DNA of 64,000 nt. Source: Kalaharituber pfeilii (Eukaryota; Ascomycota; Pezizomycetes; Pezizales; Pezizaceae). The notes beneath the pieces were generated by a model. The model worked only from the letters and a program-made list of their open reading frames with translations. It ran no database searches and had not been told where the DNA came from. The stretch spans positions 62,001 to 126,000 of the forward strand of contig WHUZ01000125.1 of assembly GCA_015179045.1 (NCBI GenBank), given 5' to 3'. This document shows, one piece after another, positions 1 to 11,440 of the stretch; the first letter of the stretch is position 1; every line of letters starts with the position of its first letter. The position numbers were made by a program, and so were the translations under genes.

Positions 1-74
1 TAACAGCACTAGTCTTACTAAGGATTCAGGGTAAGTATTCCTCTGCTCAGGTAAGTCTCACCTTAGCTGTAATA
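1..74 (-). repeat. LTR end fragment, family B (B0)
   Basis: These bases match the last ~75 bases of both family-B LTRs (about 1807-1881 and 13880-13956), including the segment with CTCAGGTAAGTCTCACCTTAG and the decayed terminus TGTAATA (consensus TGTAACA). The sequence after base 74 does not match B internal sequence and reads instead as element E. This is therefore the right LTR edge of another B-type insertion lying mostly outside the window. Confidence 0.75.
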
Positions 75-1182
75 TATATGCTATAAGAGGTATTGTTATA
101 GGAATAAATCCGTATAGGCCTTCGAAGGGTGCATAGCTATGGATTGACATTTTCGAAGTGTTATATGCATACTTAACTAATAGTAGCTAAGTAACCTATT
201 AGTTTTGTCTTATTATGATAAAAGATATATAGGTATTGCTTGAGCTTTTGTATTACTTGCTCTAATGGTCTATTAGTTTGTATATGATAGGATATGGATA
301 GGCAGAAGGGACATCTGTAGGTATTCAAGTTATTTTAGTCAGTATATATCATTAGTCCTTAGTAAAGCAGTCCATAATAATAAGGATTGTATTGTTGCCC
401 CCTAGTTTTGGTAGTTTTCTGACCAAATCTATAGTTTTTAGTGTTAGTAGTATTTGCTGATTACTACCTCTAGCCCATTGTACGGCTATCACCCCTCACT
501 TGAGCATGTTGAGGTCTCTGTCATATTACTTTGCTCAAGTGCCATAGTATCTATCCACTTGGTTCACTGGGGTACAGTACTGTATATTGTTCAGTTTGGA
601 CCCTTACTATACTGAGTTACTTCTGGACTTATAGTCTCTATACAGTCAGTGCTGCATGCCTGTATATGGTCGGTACTGCATATATGTGTGTAGTTAATAC
701 TGCTTGTATGTATATAGTCGGTGCTATATGCCTATATATAGTCAGTACCATGTGCCATCAGAGCCATGTATCTGTATGCAGTTAGTATTATATGCCTTTT
801 ACTTATATAAGCTGGCCAGGCCTATCAGCTATTTTCTGGCTGATGAATTATTGCAGTGAGGCATTGAACTGAGTAACAGATCTGACTCCAGTTTAGCATT
901 AGTATTAGTTTCAGCAGGCATATTGGTTAGCTTTTCACCTTTTGGTAACATATGTTTACATAGCTTCTCTCTATCTATTCCAGTAGGAGTTCCTTAATAT
1001 CACTTCTTGGGTATGATGCAGCCCTCAGTGGCTCATGACCTCTAAGTCTTCCTTAATAGGGTTACTATTAGTGAGTAGTTGCCCATCTTTTAAGAGCTGG
1101 ATTGCCAGACCTACCAGTTCATTACTGGATTGATATAATATAGTATCAGCCTTCCTATTATTGCTTTGCAATAGGTAATAGT
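75..1182 (-). pseudogene. gypsy element E, integrase portion (decayed)
   Basis: Minus-strand remnant of a Ty3/gypsy pol. Around 395-440 the reverse complement reads as an integrase core start (IDLVRKLPKTRG), matching the first-aspartate motif of gypsy integrases (usual form MDFVTxLPKT). Downstream E sequence continues on the far side of element B at 13957 (RNase H/RT) and of C2 at 28597 (RT/protease), giving the normal pol order when read on the minus strand. The frame is interrupted by many stops of the C-to-T type. A short plus-strand open frame at about 531-785 is low-complexity Tyr/Cys/Val and is taken as fortuitous. The E LTRs are not in the window. Confidence 0.6.
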
Positions 1183-1881
1183 TGTTATGGATATAAGATG
1201 CTAGACTCTAGTAGGCATGAGAAGACACTAGATATTATGGCTATGGAGGTATGTACATGGTGGGCCGAAAGGACCATGGAGGCGGATATGCTGCAGGCCA
1301 GAATAGCTATAAAGGTATATATGCAGTGGGCCAGAGTAGCTATAGAGGTATATATATAGCAGGCTGGAATGGCTTTGGAGGTATGTATATAGCAGGTAGA
1401 AAGGATAGCTGTTTAGTATAGAGTATCTAGCGGAGTGAAGTAATTCATAAGTGTAATAACGAAATAATAGATTTCAGAGTAATAGAGAATTAGAATACTA
1501 CTTATGTCTTGATTCTTTCAACTATGCTATCACCTGTGCTTATATAAATTGAGTACATTATATATGACTAGGCAAGCAAATAAAGAAATAGCAGTTCAAC
1601 AATGCCAACAATTATAATAAACAAATATGTAATATAGTACAAATGCTAGATAATAATATATACTAGGGCATGTATATATATTAGCTTCATAAATCGAGTG
1701 TCAGATATAAAGAACCTTACAATCAATAGTAACACACACTTCCTTAGTACTACCCTATTCAAATATAAAGAATCTTCTGCCAAGCCTAATAGGTGATTAG
1801 TTTGATCTAACAGCACTGGCCTTACTAAGGATTTAGAGTAAGTATTCTTCTGCTCAGGTAAGTCTCACCTTAGCTATAATA
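1183..1881 (-). repeat. B 3' LTR (left)
   Basis: Begins TGTTATGG and ends GCTATAATA, where CTGTAACA would be the undecayed end. It pairs with 13261-13956. Between about 1225 and 1420 it carries roughly four degenerate copies of a ~35-bp unit of the type GGCCAGAATAGCTATAGAGG, a minisatellite inside the LTR that also occurs with other copy numbers in the LTRs of A and D. Confidence 0.88.
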
Positions 1882-2504
1882 TTACCCCCCGTTCTAAGGC
1901 AGTCATCTTGACTAACAATTACTAAAAAGTAACCTAAACGAATTAGTATTATAAGTAATGTATATTAGCTCTCTTATAAGAGTCAAAAAGGGTGGCTAAT
2001 ATAATTATCGGTGTACCTTATACCCAAGGCCTTTTATAGAAATTTACTCATCTGTGGCCAATAGTGAGACTAGTCTATCTCAAGTACTCATTTATTAGTC
2101 AGTGAGACCATTAAAAATGTTAACGAAGATAAAACCCAGTAGACAAAAATTCTTTATAAGAAAAAGATACTCATATCTTACATTATCCAAGTAGCCTGGC
2201 TTCAGCTATTAATGTCTTATTAGCCTATAGGGTCTTAAGGCTTCCTTGAATATCGGTCATAGAACTCTCTAACAAATTCCAATGATCTTTGCAGATTTGT
2301 AATCAGCTCTTAGGTATCTTCATCTTCTCTATACTCTTGCCAGTGGATTCGGTACTTTACTACCTTGTTAATGTGTTTCGAATTAATGACATGATCAAGT
2401 TTATAGAAGAACTTATCATCGTAATTAATCTCCATTTCTTAAGGTTCAAGTTGTTCTCAAAAAGGCTTCAGAAGTGAGATATAGATGACTTTATGAAGAT
2501 GCAT
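1882..2504 (-). other. B internal 3' end: polypurine tract and post-integrase region
   Basis: Starts, read on the minus strand towards the LTR, with the polypurine tract GGGGGGTAA at 1882-1890. The remainder aligns with the post-integrase non-coding stretch of A1 (3243-3560) and D (39642-39867), for example the shared segment ATTAAAAATGTTAACG. It is interrupted at 2504 by A1 and resumes at 8338. The 62-residue plus-strand open frame here (2289-2477) is antisense to this region and is not considered a gene. Confidence 0.65.
2500..2504. repeat. A1 target site duplication (left)
   Basis: TGCAT directly before the A1 LTR start, repeated at 8333-8337 directly after the other LTR. The perfect 5-bp match shows that A1 inserted into B as a unit. 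Confidence 0.92.
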
Positions 2505-3242
2505 TGTTATGGGCGTGAGGTGCTTAGCTCCGGTGGGCGCTGGAAGAGGCCGGATGTTACGGCTACGGTGGGGAAAACGGCGGTGCCGGCGTCGTCCCGG
2601 AAGTGTGAATACGGTGAGTCGGAATAGCTATGGAGATGTATACGGCGGACCGGAAGGGCAGCTACTCGGCGGGGGGCACGCAGCGGAGCGGAGTGATTCA
2701 CGGGCGTAATGATGGAAGGATAGGTTCAGAGTCATAGAGGACTTAGGATACCGCTTGTGTCTTGATTCTTCTAACTATGCTATCGCCAGCCGGCGCTTAT
2801 ATAGACTTCAGCGCAACCATACATGAGGAGTCAATAAAAGAATAATTGGCTGGCAATGCGGCGATTCCTTATCAATGCCAATACCGGTGGTAATAGACAC
2901 ACATAACAAAAACATGCAAAAATAGTACGGGACAAAGATAACGAATGTACTAATGCATGTACATATATTAATAAAGCTTCCGTAACTCGAGTGTATGCAT
3001 CAAGCTGTATTCCGGATGACACACCCTTCCGTAGTACTGCCCTATCTAAATGATGCGAGAATCAACAGCCAAGCCTAATGGGTGATTAGTCTGGTCAATC
3101 AGCATTGGTCTTATGTTCGATTGCAGGGTCAGCGTTTTCCCCTTGGCGGGTAAGTCTTCACCTTTAGCCGTGGCAGCTAATTAGTAGTGGAACCCTTGCC
3201 TCTTGCCACAGTGGTAGGCAAGTTTCTACCTTAGCCATAACA
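2505..3242 (-). repeat. A1 3' LTR (left)
   Basis: 738 bp, starting TGTTATGGGCGTGAGG and ending GCCATAACA. It is the same length as the 7595-8332 copy, and the differences seen in the first 60 bases are mainly transitions. Several short open frames on both strands (for example 2507-2701 and 2831-3022) recur in the other LTR and are a property of LTR sequence, not genes. Confidence 0.93.
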
Positions 3243-3489
3243 TTACCTCCCTGTTTAGGGTACTCGTCCCGAGTAACAATCACCAACAGAAAACCGAACT
3301 AATTGGGATTGTGAGTCTCATACTTTGGCTATCGGCGTACCTTATATGCGAGGTAACACACGAGCTGAACCGCAGTTGCCCGTGGCCGATGGTGAGACTG
3401 GTGTGTCTTTCACTCATCATCAGTGAGCCGTTAAAAACCTTCCCAAAGACAAAACCCAGTGGGAAAAAGTCTTCGTAAGGAAAAGGTAC
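3243..3489 (-). other. A1 polypurine tract and 3' non-coding region
   Basis: Reverse complement of 3243-3253 gives CAGGGAGGTAA directly before the left LTR, at the position of the plus-strand priming polypurine tract of a minus-oriented element. The equivalent tract is GGGGGGTAA in B and A2 and GAGGGGTAA in D. The rest is non-coding and contains the conserved stretch TTAAAAACCTTCCCAAAGAC also present in A2, A3, A4 and D. Confidence 0.7.
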
Positions 3490-6140
3490 TCACGTCAACG
3501 AACTATCCGAGTAGCATGGCCGCACAGAATTCCCATTTGTGCGAGATACTCTGTCCCATGAGCCATCAATGCTTTGTTGGACCATAGGGTCCCGAAGGCT
3601 TCCTCGGATGTTGATCATGGAACTCTCTGACAGATTCCAACGATCTACGAAGATTCTCAACCGTTTCCCAAATCTCGTCATCTCTGCCATAGTTCGGTCA
3701 TAGAAGATGTGGAGATACTATTTGGGAGTCTGTATTACACACTCTCTGCAATACCAGACGTTGCGCGTCAGAGACTCTGTCGGTCTGGGGGTGGTAAGTG
3801 GTATAGAGTTGGAGTTCTGTAATGTCTTGTCGAAGGGCTGAGGCGAATTGTGGTCCACGTTCAGAGCTGATGTGGCGGGTAGACCAAATTGCCTGAGGAC
3901 GTCATTGAAGGCGTTGGCGACGTCTCGAGTTATCCAAGTGTTTTTTACTGGTGTATGGTGCAGCGCTACATTTCGGTGAACCAGTTTGTGACAACTGAAA
4001 TAGCGTTAAAGCCCTTGGTAGTTCTCCAACAAAGTCCATAGCTATCTCCTCAAGGCTTCCTACTAGTAGGCGTTGGCAAAAGTCTAGTTTGCCTCGGATG
4101 TCGGTCGGCTTTGGGCTGCAGGTAGGCTGCACAACTAGCGACATAATCGGCTACTCAGCCGTCCCAGTAGAAGTTCCGAGAGAGGAGTCCGATGCACACC
4201 CTAGTGTCGAGCCACGTTACTGTCGTGGCATCATCATTATTACTTCGAATATAGTTCGGGTACCTTAGCCTGTCATCGTTCCTCACCCATTCGTTACTAT
4301 TGACCCCAGGGATATCAGTCCACACGTCTTCCACTTCACCAGTTCATCGAGAGGGAGCATCTGCTTTGCCGTTAGGCTGACGTAATCGAATTCGTAAAGT
4401 CGGCTCTAGTTGGCTTGCTGGTTGTTGAGGCATTGTTTGGTGGTGAAGTGCTTTAGTGCGTAGTGGTCAGTGAAGACAGTAAACTTAATTCCCAATAGCT
4501 CTATCCTCTATTTGTACAATCAAGGATTGCCAAGAGTTCGTTATCGTAGATAGAGGTAGTTTCATTCAGCAGGGGTCAGTATTCGGGAGTGGTACTCGCA
4601 GGGGTGAAGGGTGGTAACGTCATTCTTAAGCTCAAGACGCCTGGTCTGAGCGGTCAGTTTCACAATCGTAAGCAGAGATTGATCGAACTCTCGCAGTGTG
4701 GGGGCACTGATGAACTTGTCTTGGAGTTCCGTAAAAGCAGCTTGCTGCTCTGCCCCCCCTAAATAAAGGGTATGTCTCCGGTCAAGGCTTGTAAGCGGTC
4801 AGGTTGTAGCGGAGTAAATTAAGTCGGCGGTAGTAGTTGAGGACGAATCGGCGGCAGTAGTTTGCAAAGCCTAGAAAGGCTTGCACCTTCTTTTATCGGC
4901 TGTGGCCAGTCGCGAATGGTAGAGAGTTTGACCGGGTGTATCTTAATCTCGAGGCCAACAATAAAATGACCAAGGAACATGGTTTCGTACACATGGAACT
5001 CGCGCCGCGGGCCCATGTTTGCTCAATCTTGGCAAGCACTTTTCCATTATCCTTTTATGGTCTCGTTTGGACTTGCCTTCATAGATTAAGAGTTCAGGTA
5101 CCAAACAGCTCTACCGATGCAAGTGGGGATCTCATCCATTATCTCTTCGAAGGAAGCAGGTATGTTGATGAGTCCAAGAGGTATGACTGGGTACTTCGAA
5201 TGAGCCTTTGGATGTGCTTAACAGCCGCCGTTCATCGCCTGACTTAATTCGCATGGGGTTGTAGCCATTATTGAGATCGACTTTAATAAACCATTTACCG
5301 CTCTGGGTCTTCTTTGAGGAGTTCCGACGTTAAGGGCAAAGGGTGTTTGTTCGGAGTAGTGAGTTCGTTTAGTGCCCTTATAATTAATGCACGGTCGGAG
5401 GGACCCATCTATCTTCTGAAAAAAATCAGTGAAGCTGCTTTTGACCTTGACCTTCGTATCTTCCCTGCTGGTAGGTGTTCGACGATATACCTCTAAAGAG
5501 CCTCATCTCCTTCCCAGGTACACTGGAGCATGGGGAGGCTTCGCGTTTGGATTCTCGAAAGGGATTTCATGATCCCAGCTTTGGTGAGGAGGTAAGCAGC
5601 ATACCTGTTCCTCAGAAAAAACATCAACATGTCGCGAGTACTAGTGCTCGCATGATTCAATCAACAAAATATCACCCTCTTCAAGGGTATCATCAGAAAA
5701 AACCGAAAGCACATCAACGCGAGTGCATCAAACATACTATACTTCAGAACGCCGTTGACTTGGACACAATGATGCATCTGCAGATATCCATAATGTCGGC
5801 GTCGAAATCGAAAACAAATTCCTTAATCGTCTGGCGGGAGTTCAGAACAGAAGGCAAAATAAAATCAACGAATGCCTTATCAGATTTTGCCGGAATGCCA
5901 ATAGAAGGCACATAATCCAAAGTGGAGGAAACGGGATCGGGAACCGGGATGCCAGAAAATGAAAACGAAAACGAAAGATTCACAAGAATCTTGATCATCG
6001 GAGGTCTTACTTCGTGACCTCATCTTCAACTCCTTACCTAGTCTGCCAAGGAAACAATCGACACAGGGGCCGCACGGTCCACAATAGCACTAACGGTCTT
6101 CCCAGTTTTGAATTTTACCTCGCAACTGAGGAGGTCGCTG
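3490..6140 (-). pseudogene. A1 pol: protease-RT-RNase H-integrase (broken)
   Basis: Read on the minus strand from 6140 downwards. The aspartic protease region follows LLSCEVKFKTGKT, with VDRAAPVSIVS (about 6050-6090) where retropepsins have D[ST]GA. RT lies at about 4820-5640 with the recognisable C-terminal block FLGHFIVGLEIKIHPVKLST. RNase H remnants occupy about 4430-4700. Integrase includes EEIAMDFVGELP (about 4020-4065). The RT catalytic box at 5087-5102 is 4 bases shorter than in B and D, and a second indel lies at 4884-4899, so the frame switches between blocks. These indels are shared with A2 and A4. In a working element this region would encode the enzymes for reverse transcription and integration. 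Confidence 0.8.
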
Positions 6141-7594
6141 TGACGGGGAGTCCTACACGCTGAGCAGGGTCCCCATCCACTCCAAATTAGACAGTTTAAT
6201 GATCCTCTTGGATCTGTCGACGGCCTGTGACGTGGCCAGAATCTGTCTTTGTCTTCTTGGGCTAGTCGAGAGAGTGGATTCGTGACTCCAGGGCATTTGA
6301 CTTTCCTTTTGTCTTCCTTCTTTGACTTCGGTTGGGTTTCCACCACTTCTTTTCACAGCATGACGTGATCTTGTACCTGATGCATCGGTTGCCTTTCTTC
6401 TGAATCAGTTCTTCAGGTATGTCATCGCTCTCCTTGTTCTTTGGAAGTGGAGGTAGCTGTATCGTAGAGCTGCTGCTGACGGAGGTGATGTTTGTCATGG
6501 TGGTGGAGGGAGTGAAACGCTTATTCCCAGGCTTTCCCGGGGCATCGGCAATGGAAACATCCATTGGTTGCAGTTGCTTCGACACTCAAAATGACCCGTT
6601 AGAAGGTTCCGGACATCTTCCGAATGCTGGCGGAGACGTCGGAAATGAGGACAGGGTCAGGGGTCTTTGCCACGTTGTTGAACTCATCGATCTCAATTAA
6701 GAAATCCTGTATCCTACCCTACTGCTTGCGTCCGAATGTTTCGAGCAGCCTCAGCAATGGCTGAGGAGTCCTGGAAGGTCATACGCAGTAGGGTGAGAGC
6801 TGTGGCATATGACGCTGAGGGGTTCCGACGGAAAAGGTGAGGGCATGGCCCTTCGAGCGAGAGGTTTCATCGTCAGCAGTAATTCGCGAACTCCCAGTCC
6901 ATCGTTGGACCAGGAAAGAAAATTGTCAAGCTCTTTTTCATCCCCATCAAACTTTTCTGGAGGGGGGAATTTTCGCAGGAGGCGGAGGAGGTGAGAAAGG
7001 CCCCTCGGCATCAACTGACTCATGGGGGTAACGAGGAGGCGTTAAATCTCGGGCTCGGCGGGAGCCGTGAGGAGACATAACAAGAAGGAGGAAGGCCCCA
7101 CGGCAATAACTGACAGAGGAGGAGGAGGAGTACCCGCACCATCAATACCCGGCGGAGGAGGTCCTCCGGGATCAGGTTTTAGTGCGCCATGCGATTTGCC
7201 GACTCGGGTCAGGGAAAATTGCAGGTTGCGGAGGAAACCGCACCATCAGTACCCGGCAGAGGGAATGCTTCGGAGAAGAACCTTTCGGACCTGGGTAGGT
7301 CAAGGAGGGTGCGCTGGCTGTCATCGTTGCGGAGTCGGTGCTGGCTGGAATACTAGCTGCTGCAATACTTGATCACGCATATTTGCCGGTAGCTCGGTAA
7401 CGTGGGTTATCGTGTTTTGCAGTTCTTGCTGGCTCTGAAAGAAAGGGGTGGATACATTACCTTGAGATGCTTACTCATTACGGAGGTTGGCAACATCTCC
7501 GGGGAGAGGTCCTCGAGGAAGAGGAGGCAGCGGATAAGCCTTCCGGTGCCGATATTGTGCAGGCGGGGTGGTAGGTGAAAGAGGAGCGGTGTAA
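6141..7594 (-). pseudogene. A1 gag (broken)
   Basis: Minus-strand gag remnant. The clearest capsid block is PPEKFDGDEKELDNFLSWS (about 6908-6965), close to the PPxFDGxxxxLxxFL motif that begins many gypsy capsid domains. Towards the 5' LTR (about 7060-7560) the protein is Pro/Gly-rich, from GGAGG-type repeats. Towards pol there is a Ser/Thr/Lys-rich stretch with ELIQKKGNRCIRYK (about 6375-6430), probably the decayed nucleic-acid-binding region. The frames break several times, so no single open gag exists. The plus-strand open frames at 6419-6700, 6809-7031 and 7067-7372 are antisense shadows. Confidence 0.7.
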
Positions 7595-8332
7595 TGTTAC
7601 GGGCGTGAGGTGCTCGGCTCTGGTGGGTGCTGGAAGGGACCGGATGTTATGGCTACGGTGGGGAAAACGGCGGTGCCGGCGTCGTCCCGGAAGTGTGAAT
7701 ACGGTGGGTCGGAATGGCTACGGAGGTGTATACGGCGGACCGGAAGAGCAGCTACTCGGTGGGGGGCACGCAGTGGAGTGGAGCGATTCACGGGCGTAAT
7801 GATGGAATGATAGGTTCAGAGTTATAGAGGACTTAGAACACCACTTGTGTCTTGATTCTTCTAACCATGCTATCACCAGCCGGCACTTATATAGACTTCA
7901 GCGCAACCATACATGAGGAGTCAACAAAAGAATAATTGGCTGACAATGCGGCGATTCCTTATTAATGCCAATACCGGTGGTAATAGGCACACGTAACGAA
8001 AACATGCAAAAATAGTACGGGACAAAGATAACGAATGTACTAATGTATGTGCGTATATTAATAAAGCTTCTGTAACTCGAGTGTATGCATCAAGCTGCAT
8101 TCCGGATGACACACCCTTCCGTAGTACTGCCCTATCTAAACGATGCGAGAATCAACAGCCAAGCCTAACGGGTGATCAGTCTGGTCAATCAGCATTGGTC
8201 TTATGTTCGATTGCAGGGTCAGTGTTTTCCCCTTGGTGGGTAAGTCTTCACCTTTAGCCGTGGCAGCTAATTAGTAGTGGAACCCTTGCCCCTTGCCACA
8301 GTGGTAGGCAAGTTTCCATCTTAGCCGTAACA
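7595..8332 (-). repeat. A1 5' LTR (right)
   Basis: 738 bp, TGTTACGGGCGTGAGG to GCCGTAACA, with intact TG...CA ends. As the 5' LTR of a minus-strand element it would hold the promoter. A TATATAGA segment near 7887 (also present in sister LTRs) is AT-rich, but a functional TATA box cannot be proven by inspection. Confidence 0.92.
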
Positions 8333-8337
8333 TGCAT
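8333..8337. repeat. A1 target site duplication (right)
   Basis: TGCAT immediately after the A1 LTR end, matching 2500-2504. Confidence 0.92.
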
Positions 8338-11300
8338 GCTTTGCGGCAAGGCTACCTCATATATATAATTATTGACAACTTTTGAGATAGAGTAGAGACT
8401 AATGTATTTATTAGTCAAGGTTTGATTATTTTCTGAAGTAACCTTTAAGTTATTTCAATCAATAAAAATCTTGTCTCTTACTTGAAATATCCTTGCTTTA
8501 TCAAGGAATAGGTTCAACTATTTATTGTTTATCTTCTTTAGAGTATTAGCAATATGGTTATGAATAGTTGTCATCCTATTAAGCCAGTCTTTAGCTGCTG
8601 GAGAGGTATAGGTATTGTCATCTGAGAGGTGAATAGCTTTAGGATCGAATCTATATAAAGAGCAAAAAGGGCTGTAACTATGGGTTGAAGTAGTAGTAGA
8701 ATTGTAAGCAAATTTGGCCAGAGGTAGCCAAATTACTCATCGGTTCTAACAGTCATAGTAGTAGATGTGAAGATACTGTTGAAGAGTCTGTATTACTCAT
8801 TCAGAGAGTTCGTCAGTCTAGGGTGGTGTGTAGTACTAAGTCAGAGTCCCATATTGAGTTTTGAGATTACTTCTTTCCAGAAGTTTGAGGTAAACTATAG
8901 TTCACAGTCAGAGATGATATGGCGAGGTAGACTAAATTGCCTAAAGATGTTATTAATAAAAGCATTAGTGATATCTCGAGTCATCCATATACTCTTTACT
9001 AGTATATAACATTGCATCTTAATAAACCAGTCAGTAATAACTAAAATAGCATTAAAGCCCTTGGATTCAGGTAATTCTCCAACAAAGTCTATAACTATCT
9101 CCTCCTAAGGCTTTATACCAGCAGGTATTGGTATTAGTCTAGTTTGCCTTGAATGTTGGTCGGCTTTAGCCTTTAGGCAGGCTGCACAACCAGCCACATA
9201 CTCAGCTACTTGATATTTCTAGCTATTCTAGTAGAAGTTTCAAGAGAGGAGTTTTTGTGTTTGATGCACACCCCAGTACCTAGCTACGTTACTGTTATGG
9301 TACTATCATAGTACCTCCAGTTAATATTACTCAGGTACTATAAAGAGTCCTTCATTATTCCTTACCCATTCATTATAGTTGACTTCAGAGCTATTAGCCT
9401 ACATATTCTCTGCTTCACCTGCCTCTTCATCAATTAGCAGTTGCCTATCCTTAAATAGTTGTTTGATGCTACTAGAGATAGTATCACCAATTCATCAAGA
9501 AAGGGCATCTACTTTGCAATTAAGCTTTCCTAGAACATACTTAATAATATAGTCGAATTCAGAGAGCTTTTTGCTATAGTTAGCTTGCCAGCTATTAAAG
9601 CATTATTTGGTAATAAAGTACTTTAGTATGTAATAGTTAGTGAAGACAGTGAACTTGATTCCCAGCAATTCTATCCTCTATTTCTTATACAGGCAATCAA
9701 AGATTACTAGTAGTTCCTTGTCATAGATAGGATAGTTTCGTTCAGTAGGAGTTAGTAATTGGAAGTAGTAATCATATAAGTAAAGTATTGTAGTTCTATC
9801 TTTAGTATAGTACTAGCTTAAAACACCAGTAAGTGCTTGGTTAGAGCAGTCAGTTTCCACAATTGTAAGTAAGAATCGATCAAATTGTTATAGTATAGGA
9901 GTACTTATAAACTTGTCTTTGAGTTCCTTAAAAGCAGCTTACTACTCTGCTCCTTATGAGAAGGGTATGTTTCCAGTCAAGAGTGTAAGCAGTCGAGGTG
10001 TGGTGGAGTAATTCAATATAAATCGGTGGTAGTAGTTGGCAAAGCTTAGAAAGGCTTGCACCTCTTTTTTCTTTATTGGCTTTAGCCAGTCGTAAATGGT
10101 AGAGAGTTTGGTCAGATTCATCTTAACCTCAAGGCTATTAATTAGATAACCAAGGAATATAGTTTTATATATATAGAACTTGCATTTGGCCATGTTAACT
10201 ATGAGCCTATATTCACTTAATTTAGTAAGCACTTTTTCCACTATCCTTTAGTAATCTCATTTCATTTTGCCTCCATAGATTAAGATATTATGCAGGTACC
10301 AAACAACTCCATCGATACTAGTGAGGATATCATCCATTATTTTCTAGAAAGAAGTAGGTACATTGATGAGTCTAAATAGTATAACTGTATACTCGAATAG
10401 GCCTTTGGATGTTTTAAAGGCTATCTTCCATTCATCACCTATCTTAATTTGTATAAGGTTATAGCCATTTTTAAGGTTCAGCTTGGTCAACTATTTACTA
10501 CCTTAGGTCTTCTTAAGGAGTTCTGACATTAAGGACAAAAGGTATTTATTTAGAATAGTCAATTTGTTTAGTGCTCTATAGTCAACATACAGTTAGAGTG
10601 ACCTATTTTTCTTCTATACAAAAAGAATTAGCAAAGCTGCTTTTGACCTTAACCTTCATATCTTTCCTGTTGGTAGGTATTTGTCAATATACCTCTGAAG
10701 GGCCTCATCCTCTTCTCAGGTCATTTTATAGACTAGACTATAGAAAGACTTTACATTTGGATTCTCAAACAGAATTTCATGATTCTAACTTCGATGTGGA
10801 GGTAGGCGGTAGACTTGTTCCTTTAAGAAAATATTAGAGTATCACAAGTAGTGCTCACGTGCGTCAAGTAACAACAGAATATCACCCTCCTCAAGGGTAT
10901 TAATATCTTCAAAAAGAATGGAAACAGAAGGCAAATTAATACAGGTACAAAGAACATCAAATATGCCATATTTTAGAACACCGTTAATACAATCAACAGA
11001 AAAACTATTTTCTTTCAGCTAAGATAAACCAATAATGCAATCCCTATTACTAATATCTATAACTTTGGTATCAAGATCAAAAATAAATTCCTTTCTAATG
11101 TTAACTGAAGGAGAGTTTAAGATAGAAGAAGAAGCAAAATCAATAGATATCTTATCAGATTTTCCCCGAATGCTAATAGAATGCACATAATCCAGAGCAG
11201 AGGAGACAGAATCAGGAATCAGAATGCCAGAAAATGAAAATGAGGTATTCACAATAAAAGAACCACTAGAGAAGAGAGAGCCATTACCTTGCTTAATATT

Positions 11301-11440
11301 TACAGGCCTTGTTCAAGGCCTCAATCCTAACTCCTTACCCAGTACTAAAGAAACAATCGGCATAGAAGCTACATAGTCTATAATGGCCCTAATAGTCCTT
11401 CCAGTTTTGAATTTTATCTCACAACTAAGAAGCTTACTAT
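8338..11440 (-). pseudogene. B pol: protease-RT-RNase H-integrase (RIP-decayed)
   Basis: The best block is the RT C-terminus at 9954-10241 on the minus strand: KCKFYIYKTIFLGYLI followed by VQAFLSFANYYHRFI, the standard gypsy RT signature (FLGY...FLGxxNYYRRFI). The catalytic box at 10281-10300 reads YLHN instead of YLDD. Protease lies at about 11345-11400 with IIDYVASMPIVS in place of DSGA. RNase H is at about 9560-9950 and integrase towards 8540-9300. Unlike family A, the RT box here has full length with no 4-base deletion. Stops are mainly TAG/TAA/TGA from CAG/CAA/TGG. Confidence 0.78.

Larger units (their letters stand above)
2505..8332 (-). mobile_element. Ty3/gypsy retrotransposon A1 (nested in B)
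   Basis: A 5828-bp element with 738-bp LTRs at 2505-3242 and 7595-8332 and TSD TGCAT. The minus orientation follows from the gag capsid motif at the high-coordinate end, integrase at the low end, and a polypurine tract (reverse complement of 3243-3253) at the left LTR. It keeps noticeably more G+C and CpG than B around it, so it is a younger arrival or less exposed to RIP. Gag and pol are nevertheless broken, and two of the breaks are shared with A2 and A4. No TGG-type primer binding site is obvious next to the 5' LTR. Confidence 0.93.

Noticed and set aside
531..785. 84-codon plus-strand frame
   Set aside because: Low-complexity Tyr/Cys/Val/Ile sequence antisense to decayed integrase of E; no motif.
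2507..3022. Small genes within LTRs (60-66 codons on both strands)
   Set aside because: The same frames recur in other A LTRs (7597-7810, 7921-8112, 47775-47966), so they follow LTR sequence and have no independent support.
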